DNA of 64,000 bases, taken from NCBI RefSeq assembly GCF_028748185.1, contig NZ_CP118164.1:4427814-4491813 (forward strand), in the 5' to 3' direction. The notes under the pieces are model-generated. The model made no database searches, was not told the origin of the DNA, and was given only the letters and a program-made list of their open reading frames with translations. Each line of letters opens with the position of its first letter. Within the stretch, counting starts at the first letter, position 1. The translations under genes and the position numbers were made by a program. The stretch is from Bremerella sp. P1 (GTDB lineage Bacteria; Planctomycetota; Planctomycetia; Pirellulales; Pirellulaceae). Below, one piece after another: positions 1 through 8,770 of the stretch.

Positions 1-984
1 AACACGTTTCGCAATTGCCCGCGAAAATACAAGCATCGCTACGTCGACCATCTCCGTCCTCGCGAGCGTCCCGAGGCGCTGTCGTTCGGCAGCGTCATCC
101 ACGGTGCGATTGAGCTTTGGTATCAGTTGCCCGCGGATGACGGTCGCCTGTGGTCAGTGCTGGATTACATCGACCAGCAATTCCCCGAGCGCGTGGGCGA
201 CGAGCAGCAGATAGCCGCCTGGCATCTGGCTCGCGCCATGATCACAGGTTATGCGAGTCGCTACCCCAGCGAAGACTTCGACGTGGTAGAGGTCGAGAAG
301 ACTTTCACCGGCGAGATTCGCAATCCCGACACCGGTCGTCCCAGCCAGACGTTCGTGATCGCGGGTAAGGCGGACGCCATCGTCCAGCAGCCCGATGGGA
401 TGTATCTGCTGGAACACAAGACCGCATCCACCATCGATGCCAACTACCTCGACAAGCTGTGGACCGACACGCAGATCGCGCTCTACAGCCATTACCTCCG
501 GCAGCTTGGCTATCCGATCGTCGGCGTGATCTACAACGTCCTGCTCAAGTGTCGGCTCAAGCAGAAAGCCGGTGAAACGCAGGAAGAGTACGAGGCCCGT
601 CGCGCGGAACTGGCTGCCAAGAACAAGAGTGGCCGCTCCACCGCCAAGCGACAGATGCCCGAGTCGGACGAGGAGTATCAGGCCCGACTGGCTGAATGGT
701 ACGCGCGTCCCGAAGTGTTCCATCGCGAGCACATTTACTTGTCCGAAGATCGCCTGGCAATGCTCCAGGAAGAGGTCTGGGAAATCACGCAGCAGTACCT
801 CGACGCGCGACGTCGGGGCAAGTGGCTGCTCAACACGTCGAGCTGTTTCTCGTACCAGCGACCGTGTGAGTACCTGCCTTACTGCCAGTCCGGATTCAAT
901 CCCAACGTCTCGGACAACCTCTACGAAATCGTTCCTCCGCACGAGGAACTCTCCCCGGCTGAATCCGACGCACCCCTGTTTTGA
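1..984 (+). CDS. PD-(D/E)XK nuclease, Cas4/RecB-like (5' partial)
   Basis: The reading frame is open from base 1, so the gene begins left of the window. The first visible residues (NTFRNCPRKYKHRYV) match the N-terminal segment of PDDEXK_1-type nucleases, so little is missing. A His in the FGSVIHGAIE segment, an Asp in GKADAIV and the pair EHK in LLEHKTAS form the usual H-D-ExK active site. Cysteines near the C-terminus (CFSYQRPCEYLPYC) together with the N-terminal Cys could bind an iron-sulfur cluster, as in Cas4 and AddB. It heads a recombination/replication operon with a Sak4-like ATPase and an SSB-like protein, so a role in DNA end processing is likely. Family assignment is firm; the exact function is inferred. 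Confidence 0.85.
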   Translation, partial: NTFRNCPRKYKHRYVDHLRPRERPEALSFGSVIHGAIELWYQLPADDGRLWSVLDYIDQQFPERVGDEQQIAAWHLARAMITGYASRYPSEDFDVVEVEKTFTGEIRNPDTGRPSQTFVIAGKADAIVQQPDGMYLLEHKTASTIDANYLDKLWTDTQIALYSHYLRQLGYPIVGVIYNVLLKCRLKQKAGETQEEYEARRAELAAKNKSGRSTAKRQMPESDEEYQARLAEWYARPEVFHREHIYLSEDRLAMLQEEVWEITQQYLDARRRGKWLLNTSSCFSYQRPCEYLPYCQSGFNPNVSDNLYEIVPPHEELSPAESDAPLF

Positions 985-998
985 AAGGAGCACCCCGC

Positions 999-1784
999 AT
1001 GGCACTATCGTTGCCGACACAACGCACCAAACCGATCACGGAGTTGGGCAAGCAGACGATCCTGCTTTACTCAGCGCCCAAACTCGGGAAGTCGACCTTC
1101 GCCAGTCGATTCCCCGAAGCGATCTTCTTCGAGTGCGAGCCCGGCCTCAGTCACCTCGAGGTCTACAAGGTCCCGACCTACACGTGGGAGGACTTCCTGG
1201 CCGCGTGCAAACTCGTGGCCCAGGGCGATCACCCGTTCAAAACGATCGTCATCGACACCGCCGACAACGCTTTCAAGTTCTGCAGCGAACACGTCTGTGG
1301 CAAGCATGGCATCGAGTACGAGGGCGACATGGGCCACGGCAAAGGCTGGGCCCTGGTCAAGAACGAATGGCACCGCGTGCTCACACGATTGGCCAGCCTT
1401 CCCTACGGTCTGATCCTCATCTCGCACGCGCAGGATAAGACCATCGAGACTCGCACCGGCGAGTACACCAAGACGCAGCCCAGTCTTCCGGATCGGGCCC
1501 GCAACGTCGTGCTCGGCCTGGTGGACATGATCCTCTACTGCGACGCGGTGCCGCGCAAGGAAGCCAACGGCACCGTGATGATCGACCGCATGATGCGCAC
1601 CAAACCGCATCCCACCTACGAAGCGGGCGATCGGACAGGCCGGCTGCCTGATCCTCTTCCGCTCGACTACGACGCCTTCGTCAAGGCGTTTCAATCCGCT
1701 GCCCCCGGCTCGATTCCCGGCACCGGCACCGCAGCGGAAGCGACCAAGCCGGGAAGCACCCAAAACGGAAAGGTTAAGCGATGA
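999..1784 (+). CDS. Sak4-like AAA ATPase (AAA_24), phage recombination
   Basis: A 261-residue P-loop ATPase of the phage nucleotide-binding type. The Walker A motif is SAPKLGKST near residue 28 and Walker B is KTIVIDTAD near residue 80. Sak4 proteins are RecA-core-like factors that promote single-strand annealing together with a phage SSB, and here the next gene encodes an SSB-like protein. The ATG at 999 is chosen because AAAGGAG lies just upstream (984-990); an in-frame start at 981 overlaps the previous stop but lacks spacing for this site. The gene overlaps the next one by an ATGA. Confidence 0.8.
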   Translation: MALSLPTQRTKPITELGKQTILLYSAPKLGKSTFASRFPEAIFFECEPGLSHLEVYKVPTYTWEDFLAACKLVAQGDHPFKTIVIDTADNAFKFCSEHVCGKHGIEYEGDMGHGKGWALVKNEWHRVLTRLASLPYGLILISHAQDKTIETRTGEYTKTQPSLPDRARNVVLGLVDMILYCDAVPRKEANGTVMIDRMMRTKPHPTYEAGDRTGRLPDPLPLDYDAFVKAFQSAAPGSIPGTGTAAEATKPGSTQNGKVKR

Positions 1785-2245
1785 GCGATTACGACGACAG
1801 CTTTGCGCCCGGCGGCAACAACGTCGATTTGAGTGACTTCGATGACGACTTCTCGTCGGCGGAAGCACCCAGTTTCGATGAGGTTCCCGACGGCAAATAC
1901 CAAGTGCGGATCGATTCGGTACGGCTCGACCGCAGTCAACGCGGCGACCCGATGATCAAGTGGGATCTGCTGGTGATCGCCGGCCAGCATCAAGGCCGGC
2001 ACATCTTCAAGAACTCGGTGATCACACCCGCGGCGCTGCCTTACGTCAAAGGCGACCTCAAGACGTTGGGACTCGCCCTGGCCAAGTTCAGCGACCTGTC
2101 CGAGCGACTGGACGATTTGCTGGACGTGACCCTGGAGATCACCAAGCGGACGCGCGGTGACTACACCAACGTGTACTTCAACAAGCGGATCGAGATTGCC
2201 GGTGGCAACTCGCAATCGCTGAGCGACGACGAGGTTCCCTTCTAG
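1781..2245 (+). CDS. DUF669-like protein with SSB-type acidic tail
   Basis: A 154-residue protein resembling the DUF669 family of phage replication proteins: an acidic N-terminus, then a beta-rich core beginning DGKYQVRIDSVRL and ending near YTNVYFNKRIEI. The last six residues are DDEVPF, almost the same as the conserved tip of bacterial single-strand binding proteins (DDDIPF). That tip docks partner enzymes onto coated ssDNA. With the Sak4-like ATPase directly upstream (ATGA overlap), it is probably the phage SSB of a Sak4/SSB pair. The tail is seen; ssDNA binding is inferred. Confidence 0.7.
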   Translation: MSDYDDSFAPGGNNVDLSDFDDDFSSAEAPSFDEVPDGKYQVRIDSVRLDRSQRGDPMIKWDLLVIAGQHQGRHIFKNSVITPAALPYVKGDLKTLGLALAKFSDLSERLDDLLDVTLEITKRTRGDYTNVYFNKRIEIAGGNSQSLSDDEVPF

Positions 2246-2292
2246 TCGATCGCTTGCCCGGCACCGAGCACTTCCTTTTGACCAAGGGTGCG

Positions 2293-2400
2293 GCCGGGGC
2301 GGGATGGCGTGCTCCTTGGGCGCTTTTCTGGTGCGTGTTCGCCGGGTCCGCACCAAGCCTGTGGGGCCAGACTCCCCGCGCCCGCCCCGGCTTTTTCTTT
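2293..2400 (+). other. Structured intergenic element / possible terminator or small RNA
   Basis: In the 185-base gap between the SSB-like and ERCC4 genes, an 11-base perfect inverted repeat (2293-2303 with 2381-2391) encloses 77 bases and is followed by CTTTTTCTTT. Inside are two smaller stems: GGTGCG/CGCACC (2330-2335, 2349-2354) and GGGG/CCCC with a 7-base loop (2363-2377). The nested layout plus the T-rich tail fits a structured terminator or a small RNA with an intrinsic terminator. Confidence 0.45.
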
Positions 2401-2430
2401 CGACACAACAACACGGACGGGAACCCCGGC

Positions 2431-2883
2431 ATGGATTTTCAAATTGTCATTGATTCGCGTGAGCAGGAACCGTACGCGTTCTCCTGCTCCACCGTGCGGC
2501 GAAAGCTCGACGCGGGTGATTACTCGATCGCCGGTCACGAACTGAGCGTGGCCGTGGAGCGCAAGAGCCTGGCGGACTTTGTTCACACGGTGATTCACGA
2601 CTTCCAGCGGTTCGCGGCCGAACTCGACAAGCTGCGAGCGATGGACGCTGCCTGCGTCGTCGTGGAAGCGGACCTCGATGCACTGCTCCGCGACCAGCAT
2701 CGCGAAACGCTGCGGGGCGTCGCTCCAACCTCGCTGCTGGGCATGGCCCTCTACATCTCGCTGCGATGGATGGTCCCGGTCTTCTGGTGTGGTTCGCGGC
2801 AAGCGGCATGTGCGTTCACCGACGCCTACCTCCGAACCTTTGTGCGAACCCAAGCGGAACGTGGAGGTGCCCAGCATGGCTAG
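2431..2883 (+). CDS. ERCC4-domain nuclease
   Basis: A 150-residue ERCC4/XPF-type nuclease domain. The N-terminus IVIDSREQEP supplies the first acidic motif, and GDYSIAG followed by VAVERKSLADF is the diagnostic GDY...VERK motif. Members cut branched or flapped DNA, and phages use them in recombination and replication-fork processing. The ATG at 2431 starts exactly at the conserved domain; a longer in-frame extension upstream would run through the structured element and is unlikely. The 3' end overlaps the RecD-like gene by 8 bases, so the two are translationally coupled. Confidence 0.85.
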   Translation: MDFQIVIDSREQEPYAFSCSTVRRKLDAGDYSIAGHELSVAVERKSLADFVHTVIHDFQRFAAELDKLRAMDAACVVVEADLDALLRDQHRETLRGVAPTSLLGMALYISLRWMVPVFWCGSRQAACAFTDAYLRTFVRTQAERGGAQHG

Positions 2884-5062
2884 AAAGATCACCGGCACCG
2901 TTAATCGCGTTTACTTCAGTAGTCCCAAGTTCACAGCGGGAGTGCTCAAGACGGACAAAGACGCAACCGTTCGTTTCCGCGGGCCATTTTGCGCGAGCGA
3001 AGGCGACTGCATCACGCTCGTTGGCAAGTGGCAGAAGGATCCCAAGTACGGACCACAGTTCGCAGCCGAGAGCCTCAGTTACGAATTGCCCGAGAGTCCC
3101 GAGGGGCTGATTCAGTATCTGGCCAAGCATCCAGCGTTCGTTGGCATCGGCGAAGCGACGGCCCGGAAGATCGTGCAGTATGCCACCAGCGCCGCCAACT
3201 TGGACCGACTGATTCGCCAGGACCTGGACGAACTGCGGCAACAACTCCGCATCCCGAAGTCCACGCTCGTTTCGCTGCAGGAAGCCTGGATCGCCAACAG
3301 CGCCGACAACGAGATCCGCTCCTACCTGGCGGGGTTCGGATTGACCAACCACCAGATGGAGACGTTGCTCGAAACTTTCGGCAACTCGGTGGTGGGCGTG
3401 CTTCGTGCCGATCCGTATCAGCTGATTCGCTACGTCAAAGGCTATGGCTTCAAGAAGGTCGACAAGATCGCGCGAGCCATGGGGACGCCCAAGGATCACC
3501 CAGGCCGGATTGCGGCGGGACTGCTGTTCGTCGTCAGCGATGAACTGACATCGGGTCACACCTGGATCAGTCGAGCCAAGTTGATCGAGAAGGCCAACGA
3601 CCTGTTGCTACTCGACGCGATGGACAGTCTCGATGTGATCGGTGCCGCCGTCCACGAACTGCTGGCCGATAACCAGCTGCTTGCCGATGGTAACGCCGTC
3701 GCGATTCCTAGGTGTGTCGAGGCGGAAGAGTACATCCAGTCGATCTTCGACACCTATGGCTGGACCGAGCGTCCTGTGCGGCGCGTGAAGCAGAACCTGG
3801 TCGGCCTCAAGCCTCGACAGGCGGAAGCCTACCAGACCGCAATGGCCTATCCGATAGTCGTCATCTCGGGTGGCGCAGGCACGGGGAAAACGTACGTCGT
3901 CGCGCGATTGGCCGACGCCTATGAAAAGGCAAATCTCCGCGTGGCCCTCTGCTCGCCCACGGGCAAGGCGGCAAAACGGATCGAAGAGTCGTTGCGGGCA
4001 CAGGGAATTAACCTGGAGGCCAAGACGCTGCATCGGCTTCTAGGCTACGACGGGCACAAGTTCAATCGCGTCAGCCTCTCCGACCAAGCGCTCACCGAAG
4101 ACGGCGACATCGATGAGGATGCCGACCCGCCCTACGACGTGGTGGTCGTCGATGAGGTGTCGATGGTTGATGCGCCTCTGATGGCGGAATTGCTGAAGCG
4201 GATCGATTTCACGAGGACTCGTCTTGTCCTGGTGGGCGATCACAACCAACTGCCACCCGTCGGCCCAGGGAACGTCCTGCGGGACATCATCGATCACAAC
4301 CTGGTCCCCACGGTGATCCTCGACGAGGTCGTCCGGCAAGCCGGTATTCTGAAGACCAACAGCACGGCGATTCTCTCGGAGCGGATCGCGCCGACGGCAA
4401 CGGGCGATCCCGCGTGGACCGTGGTGGACGCATTCAAGGACCCGCAGCAGATCCAGGTTTACTTACGGGAACTGGTGCTCGAGAAGATCCCCAGTCGCCT
4501 TGGGCTCGACCCAATCTCCGACGTTCAGATCATCACCCCAACGCACATCGGGACGCTGGGGACCAAGGCAATCAATCAGATGATGCAGCGGGTGCTGCAC
4601 GGCAAAGTCGAGCGAAAGTTCACCGAAGGCGACAAGGTTATCCAGACCGTCAACGACTACGGGCTGGGTGTCATGAACGGGACGATTGGCCGTGTGATCG
4701 GTATCGAACCGGGCTCGGGCGGCGGTTACTGGATCGAATTCGATGGCTCCGGCCAGCGGCTGATTCAGAACGAACAGGTGCTCAACGTCCAGCTTGCCTA
4801 CGCGCTGACAGCGCATAAGGCCCAAGGGAGCGAGTTCCCCTGCGCCGTAGTGCTCTGCCACAAGTCGCACTTCTTTGCCGATCGCAACTGGCTCTACACG
4901 GCCGTCACGCGGGCCAGCCGCTACTGCATCCTCATGGGCGACCGCTGGGGGCTGCACAACGCCGTGAAGAAAAACAGCACGATCGATCGGCGAACGTTTC
5001 TGAGTCTATGGGCCAGCCGCAAGGATGTGATCGCGGAATCACCGCTGGAGGTGCCGGCATGA
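2876..5062 (+). CDS. RecD2-like superfamily 1 DNA helicase
   Basis: A 728-residue helicase of the RecD-like family. An N-terminal OB-like and helix-hairpin-helix region (residues 1-320) is followed by the motor: Walker A GGAGTGKTYVV near residue 335, Walker B VVVDEVSMVD, motif III VGDHNQLPPVG, and C-terminal motifs ALTAHKAQGSEF and LYTAVTRAS. RecD2-type enzymes are 5'-to-3' helicases. Start 2876 follows GTGGAGGTG and overlaps the ERCC4 gene. It sits between a structure-specific nuclease and the primase, so it is a candidate replicative or recombination helicase. Family is secure; polarity is from family knowledge. Confidence 0.88.
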   Translation: MARKITGTVNRVYFSSPKFTAGVLKTDKDATVRFRGPFCASEGDCITLVGKWQKDPKYGPQFAAESLSYELPESPEGLIQYLAKHPAFVGIGEATARKIVQYATSAANLDRLIRQDLDELRQQLRIPKSTLVSLQEAWIANSADNEIRSYLAGFGLTNHQMETLLETFGNSVVGVLRADPYQLIRYVKGYGFKKVDKIARAMGTPKDHPGRIAAGLLFVVSDELTSGHTWISRAKLIEKANDLLLLDAMDSLDVIGAAVHELLADNQLLADGNAVAIPRCVEAEEYIQSIFDTYGWTERPVRRVKQNLVGLKPRQAEAYQTAMAYPIVVISGGAGTGKTYVVARLADAYEKANLRVALCSPTGKAAKRIEESLRAQGINLEAKTLHRLLGYDGHKFNRVSLSDQALTEDGDIDEDADPPYDVVVVDEVSMVDAPLMAELLKRIDFTRTRLVLVGDHNQLPPVGPGNVLRDIIDHNLVPTVILDEVVRQAGILKTNSTAILSERIAPTATGDPAWTVVDAFKDPQQIQVYLRELVLEKIPSRLGLDPISDVQIITPTHIGTLGTKAINQMMQRVLHGKVERKFTEGDKVIQTVNDYGLGVMNGTIGRVIGIEPGSGGGYWIEFDGSGQRLIQNEQVLNVQLAYALTAHKAQGSEFPCAVVLCHKSHFFADRNWLYTAVTRASRYCILMGDRWGLHNAVKKNSTIDRRTFLSLWASRKDVIAESPLEVPA

Positions 5063-5325
5063 CCAGCGATAGCCACAACGGCCACGATCCCGTCGCGCGA
5101 CCTCGCCACTACACCTTCGGCTCGATCGAAGTGATCGACGCCATCGAAGCGTGGGGGCTTGGGTTTCACCTGGGCAACGTCGTGAAGTACACAGCCCGCG
5201 CCGCGCACAAGGGTCGTTACCTCGAGGACCTTCGCAAGGCCCGCTGGTACCTGGAGCGAGAACTTCAGCGGCATGAATCGAATGCACCAGCAGAAGAGGA
5301 GCAGTCACAGGAGGCACACTCTTGA
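5059..5325 (+). CDS. DUF3310 family protein
   Basis: An 88-residue protein whose core (HYTFGSIEVIDAIEAW, then GNVVKYTARAAHKG and EDLRKARWYLERELQ) matches DUF3310, a small family common in phage replication regions and sometimes labelled nucleotide-kinase-like without a proven activity. It overlaps the helicase stop by ATGA and the primase start by TTGA, so three genes are translationally coupled. A role in nucleotide metabolism or replication is suggested only by location. Confidence 0.8.
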   Translation: MTSDSHNGHDPVARPRHYTFGSIEVIDAIEAWGLGFHLGNVVKYTARAAHKGRYLEDLRKARWYLERELQRHESNAPAEEEQSQEAHS

Positions 5326-7883
5326 GTTCAGCGCCGGCCATTGACCCAAGCACCATCACCGAGAACGCTCCCGCGTGCATTCGCCAATTATCACAGTGGG
5401 TTGCGTGGAAATACGTCGAGCGCGACGGAAAGCCAACGAAGGCACCGGTGAATCCCCACACGGGGTCGCTCGCGAAATCCACCGAGCCCGACACGTGGGG
5501 CACTTTCGACAGAGCAATCGCCGCTTGCCAGAGCGATAGCGGGCTTGCCGGCGTCGGCTTTGTGTTCTCGGCCGATGACCAATACTGCGGCGTGGACCTC
5601 GATGACTCGATCAATCCCGACTCCCGTCAGCTCAAGGGCTGGGCGGCCGACATTGTCGAGCGACTCGATAGCTACACCGAGATCAGTCCCTCGGGCACGG
5701 GCCTAAAGGTCTTTCTCAAGGCCAACAAACCGGGCTCCCGCTGCCGCAAGGCCTACCACGACGGTGAAGTCGAGATCTACGACAACGGTCGGTTCTTCAC
5801 GCTCACCGGGCAGCGCCTGGATACCGCATCCTTTGCGATAGAAGATCGCCAAGGCCAACTCGAGCAGGTCTATCGAGCCGTCTTTGGTGAAGACGATGGT
5901 CACACGGCGGGCTGTCCATCCACGACGCCTCGTCCCAAGCCGAGCGACAACGGTCACGTCTCGCTGGATGACGACGAGATCATTCAGCTCGCTTCCAACC
6001 AGCGACGCACCGGAGCGAAGTTCTCGGCGCTCTGGTCGGGCGACTGGAACTCGCACTTCAACTCCGCAAGCGAAGCGGACTCGTCGGTCGTATTCACGCT
6101 GGCGTTCTACACCAAAGATGCTGGGCAGATCGATCGGCTGTTTCGTCAGTCGGGATTGATGCGAGAGAAGTGGGATCAGTTGCACGGCGAGCAGACCTAC
6201 GGCGAGATAACAATCGACAAGGCGCTCGCCAAGGTCACCAAGCAGTACAAACCAAAGGGCAAGCGGAAGCGATCACGACCCCAGCCACCACCGCCAACCA
6301 AGCCCGGCCTGCCGTCGATTCTGATCGATGACATCCAGCTCAGCGATCTGACCGACCAGGCACTCGCCGCACTCATCGGAGCCAACAAGCCACCCAGCGT
6401 ATTCGTCCGTGCGGGATCCGTGGCCCGAGTGATGAGAGACGAGAACGGCGTTCCGAAGATTGAATCCTTCGATCGAGTGCGGATGCGTTGCCGGCTCTCA
6501 GAGGTCGCCAACTTCTTCACGCTTCGCAAGGGCGAAGGTGGAGCCTACGAGCAGGTAGGTACGAATCCACCGCTGTCGCTTGCGGAGAATGTCTTGGCCC
6601 AGACCGCCTGGGATCTGCCGCCGCTGGCCGGTATCGCCCGCGCTCCAATCCTGCGGCAAGACGGGACGATCTGCACGACGCCCGGCTACGACGCCCAGAG
6701 CCGGTTGATGTATTGCCCGGATCCGGATTTGAAGCTCGTGCCGATCCCCGAGTATCCCTGCGGCGAAGAGGTCCGAGCTTGCGTCGATATCCTGCTGGAC
6801 GTGATCAGCGACTTCCCGTTCGCCGACGAACCGAGCCGAGCCAACGCGCTGGCAATTCTGTTCACGCTGCTGATGCGGCCGGTGATCACAGGGCATGTGC
6901 CGCTGGCGATTATTGATGCGCCGATGCAGGGAACCGGCAAGACGCTGCTGGTCACATCGCTTGCCACGATTGCGGTGGGCAACATCTCGTCCGAGTCGAT
7001 CCCCTCGCGGGACAACGACGACGAGTGGCGTAAGAAGATCACGTCGATCTTGCTGGCCGCTTCGCCGTTCGTGCTGCTGGATAACATCCCGGACAACACC
7101 ACGATCGATTCGCCGTCCCTTGCCGCCGCACTCACGAGCGATGAATGGTCCGACCGACTACTCGGTCGCAACAACGCGATCCGGCTGCCTTCACGCGTCG
7201 TCTGGGCTGCCACTGGCAATAACCTGCGGGTCGCCGGCGACATGCCACGCCGTAGCTATGGCATTCGGCTCGACGCCAATGCTGAGCGGCCGTGGGAGCG
7301 CACCGGATTCAAGATCAAAGGCCTCGAGCGACATATCCAAGAGCGGCGTGGTGATCTTCTCTCGGCAGCGCTGACGATCGTTCGGGCCTGGTACACGAAC
7401 GGCAAGCCCACTGCGGATGTGCCCACGCTGGGCAGCTTCGATGAGTGGGCCGAGACCATCGGTAGCGTGCTGGCGTTCGCTGGGATCGACGGCTTTCTAG
7501 GCAACCTGGAGCAGACACAACTGGTCCAGGACGAGGATACGCAGCAGTGGGCTGCCTTCTTCGAGGCGTGGTGGGAAGCGTTCGAATCCACCCCAGTGGT
7601 GGTGGATGAACTGTGCCAACAGATCCTTGCGCACGGTGGCGTACAAGACCGCGCGCTGCCCGATCCGCTCGTTGTACAGCGCGATAAAGGCGAGGGCGCG
7701 CTGCGCAGGTCGCTCGGACGCCATCTCTCACGACTCACGGGCCGCATCTTCAACGGGCGCAAGCTGTTATGCGCCGGCAGCGACACGAAACGGAAGGTTC
7801 GACGGTGGAAGCTGTCGGGGTTAATAACCCCGACGAAAACCAATAACCCCGACACTAACCCCGACCAGCAAAGGCTTTGGTGA
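5322..7883 (+). CDS. Phage primase(-polymerase)/helicase
   Basis: An 853-residue replication protein. The N-terminal third resembles archaeo-eukaryotic primase/NrS-1-polymerase-type domains: an acidic VDLDD near residues 91-95 and a SPSGTGLKVF segment near 125, where the usual His is replaced by Lys. The C-terminal half is a P-loop ATPase with GTGKT near residue 538, a DNIPD Walker B region and a conserved AATGNN sensor stretch. TTG is the chosen start because AGGAGG lies at the right distance and it overlaps the upstream stop. The last 20 codons contain the first iterons of the origin-like cluster. The family is firm; polymerase activity and self-primed initiation are inferred. Confidence 0.8.
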   Translation: MSSAPAIDPSTITENAPACIRQLSQWVAWKYVERDGKPTKAPVNPHTGSLAKSTEPDTWGTFDRAIAACQSDSGLAGVGFVFSADDQYCGVDLDDSINPDSRQLKGWAADIVERLDSYTEISPSGTGLKVFLKANKPGSRCRKAYHDGEVEIYDNGRFFTLTGQRLDTASFAIEDRQGQLEQVYRAVFGEDDGHTAGCPSTTPRPKPSDNGHVSLDDDEIIQLASNQRRTGAKFSALWSGDWNSHFNSASEADSSVVFTLAFYTKDAGQIDRLFRQSGLMREKWDQLHGEQTYGEITIDKALAKVTKQYKPKGKRKRSRPQPPPPTKPGLPSILIDDIQLSDLTDQALAALIGANKPPSVFVRAGSVARVMRDENGVPKIESFDRVRMRCRLSEVANFFTLRKGEGGAYEQVGTNPPLSLAENVLAQTAWDLPPLAGIARAPILRQDGTICTTPGYDAQSRLMYCPDPDLKLVPIPEYPCGEEVRACVDILLDVISDFPFADEPSRANALAILFTLLMRPVITGHVPLAIIDAPMQGTGKTLLVTSLATIAVGNISSESIPSRDNDDEWRKKITSILLAASPFVLLDNIPDNTTIDSPSLAAALTSDEWSDRLLGRNNAIRLPSRVVWAATGNNLRVAGDMPRRSYGIRLDANAERPWERTGFKIKGLERHIQERRGDLLSAALTIVRAWYTNGKPTADVPTLGSFDEWAETIGSVLAFAGIDGFLGNLEQTQLVQDEDTQQWAAFFEAWWEAFESTPVVVDELCQQILAHGGVQDRALPDPLVVQRDKGEGALRRSLGRHLSRLTGRIFNGRKLLCAGSDTKRKVRRWKLSGLITPTKTNNPDTNPDQQRLW

Positions 7884-8036
7884 GAACATGTTACGAACTG
7901 CGTCGGGGTTATCGGGGTTATTTGCCGTCTATGCTTACACGTACGCGAGATGTACGCGCGCTGTAAGAGGCGTACACGTACATGAGCGCAATACAAGTAG
8001 CGGGAAAATAACCCGAGCAACCCCGCTAACCCCGAC
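7814..8036. repeat. Iteron cluster A (TAACCCCGAC), putative replication origin
   Basis: Six exact copies of TAACCCCGAC: forward at 7825, 7844, 7856 and 8027; reverse at 7814 and 7902. Degenerate copies lie at 7911, 8009 and 8018. Neighbouring copies are spaced 9-12 bases, about one helical turn. The first pair forms a 21-base palindrome with a one-base centre. Four copies lie inside the last codons of the primase gene. Between the arms is a GTAC-rich core with TTACACGTA (7935-7943) and a CTTACA/TGTAAG inverted repeat (7934-7967). The gap from 7884 to 8334 holds no convincing gene; 8037-8334 shows only the leader of the next gene. Confidence 0.7.
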
Positions 8037-8334
8037 AGCGTCGATTTCGACCATCTGCCCGCCGGTTCTCAGCTGGCCGCTCGACCACCCCGTTCGCACG
8101 ACGTTGGCCGACGTCGCGCGATCTCTCTTGGCTTGGCGCAACGCTCCGATCTTCTGGTCCATTGCGACACGACGCGACGTGTCGCGTCACGTGGCCAAGG
8201 CCCGCCCGCCGCCTGGCTGTTAACCCATAGGTACTTCCCGGCCCAGAAATGGACGGAAGACGCCAGCGGGAACAGCCGCAAAGCGCTAGAGAGTTTTATT
8301 TCCAGGTCCGCAGACAACGAAAGAGGAAAAACAC

Positions 8335-8586
8335 ATGACCGATTCACCGCAGGAAGCCCGGGGCCGAGATCGCTTCAACGAGATCGTGGTGCCGACGGCC
8401 AAGGGCCTGGAGAAGTTCTTCTGGAACCTCGCCTGGTTCACGTTGCTTTGCGTGTTGCTGCTTGGCGGCACGTGCATTCCCCGACCTAGCCAGCAAGGAG
8501 GCTCCCGTGATCAACAGCACGGTGCTGACGCTACCGGATCAGAGCATCTGCCTGATCTGCAACACGCGTCCGAAGTGGGGAACTGA
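8335..8586 (+). CDS. Small single-pass membrane protein
   Basis: An 83-residue protein with one hydrophobic segment (FFWNLAWFTLLCVLLLGG, residues 29-46) after a charged N-terminus, and a polar C-terminal tail. AGAGGA precedes the ATG. Its 3' part overlaps the next gene in another frame, so the C-terminal tail may be poorly constrained. Element B has a 44-residue membrane protein at the equivalent position after its iterons, which suggests a conserved though unidentified role. Confidence 0.5.
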   Translation: MTDSPQEARGRDRFNEIVVPTAKGLEKFFWNLAWFTLLCVLLLGGTCIPRPSQQGGSRDQQHGADATGSEHLPDLQHASEVGN

Positions 8587-8770
8587 CGACCTATGCGACG
8601 CTTGTGCCTGGCGATTGCACGGCACCGGCGCTCAAGGCAGCCCGCCCATGATTGAACTGGTGGGCAGACCCAACGATCGACATCGCTCTGGCTTCGAACC
8701 ATCCACCGACTTCGACGCCAGCCCCGGACAGGAAAACGCCATTCGTCACTTGGAGGACGCACTCTCATGA
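8507..8770 (+). CDS. Small zinc-finger-like protein
   Basis: An 87-residue protein starting at a GTG with AAGGAGG immediately upstream. Two CxxC knuckles (CLIC and CDAC, residues 14-34) could bind a zinc ion; the rest is polar. It overlaps the membrane-protein gene by 80 bases in another frame and the ParB-methyltransferase gene by ATGA. No specific function is recognised. Confidence 0.55.
   Translation: MINSTVLTLPDQSICLICNTRPKWGTDDLCDACAWRLHGTGAQGSPPMIELVGRPNDRHRSGFEPSTDFDASPGQENAIRHLEDALS

Noticed and set aside
154-1020. Long minus-strand open frame under the nuclease and ATPase genes
   Set aside because: It mirrors two plus-strand genes with clear motifs and has no domain of its own; high-GC shadow frame.
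7888-8223. 111-codon frame after the element A primase
   Set aside because: Composed of iteron and dyad sequence, no ribosome site, no counterpart in element B.
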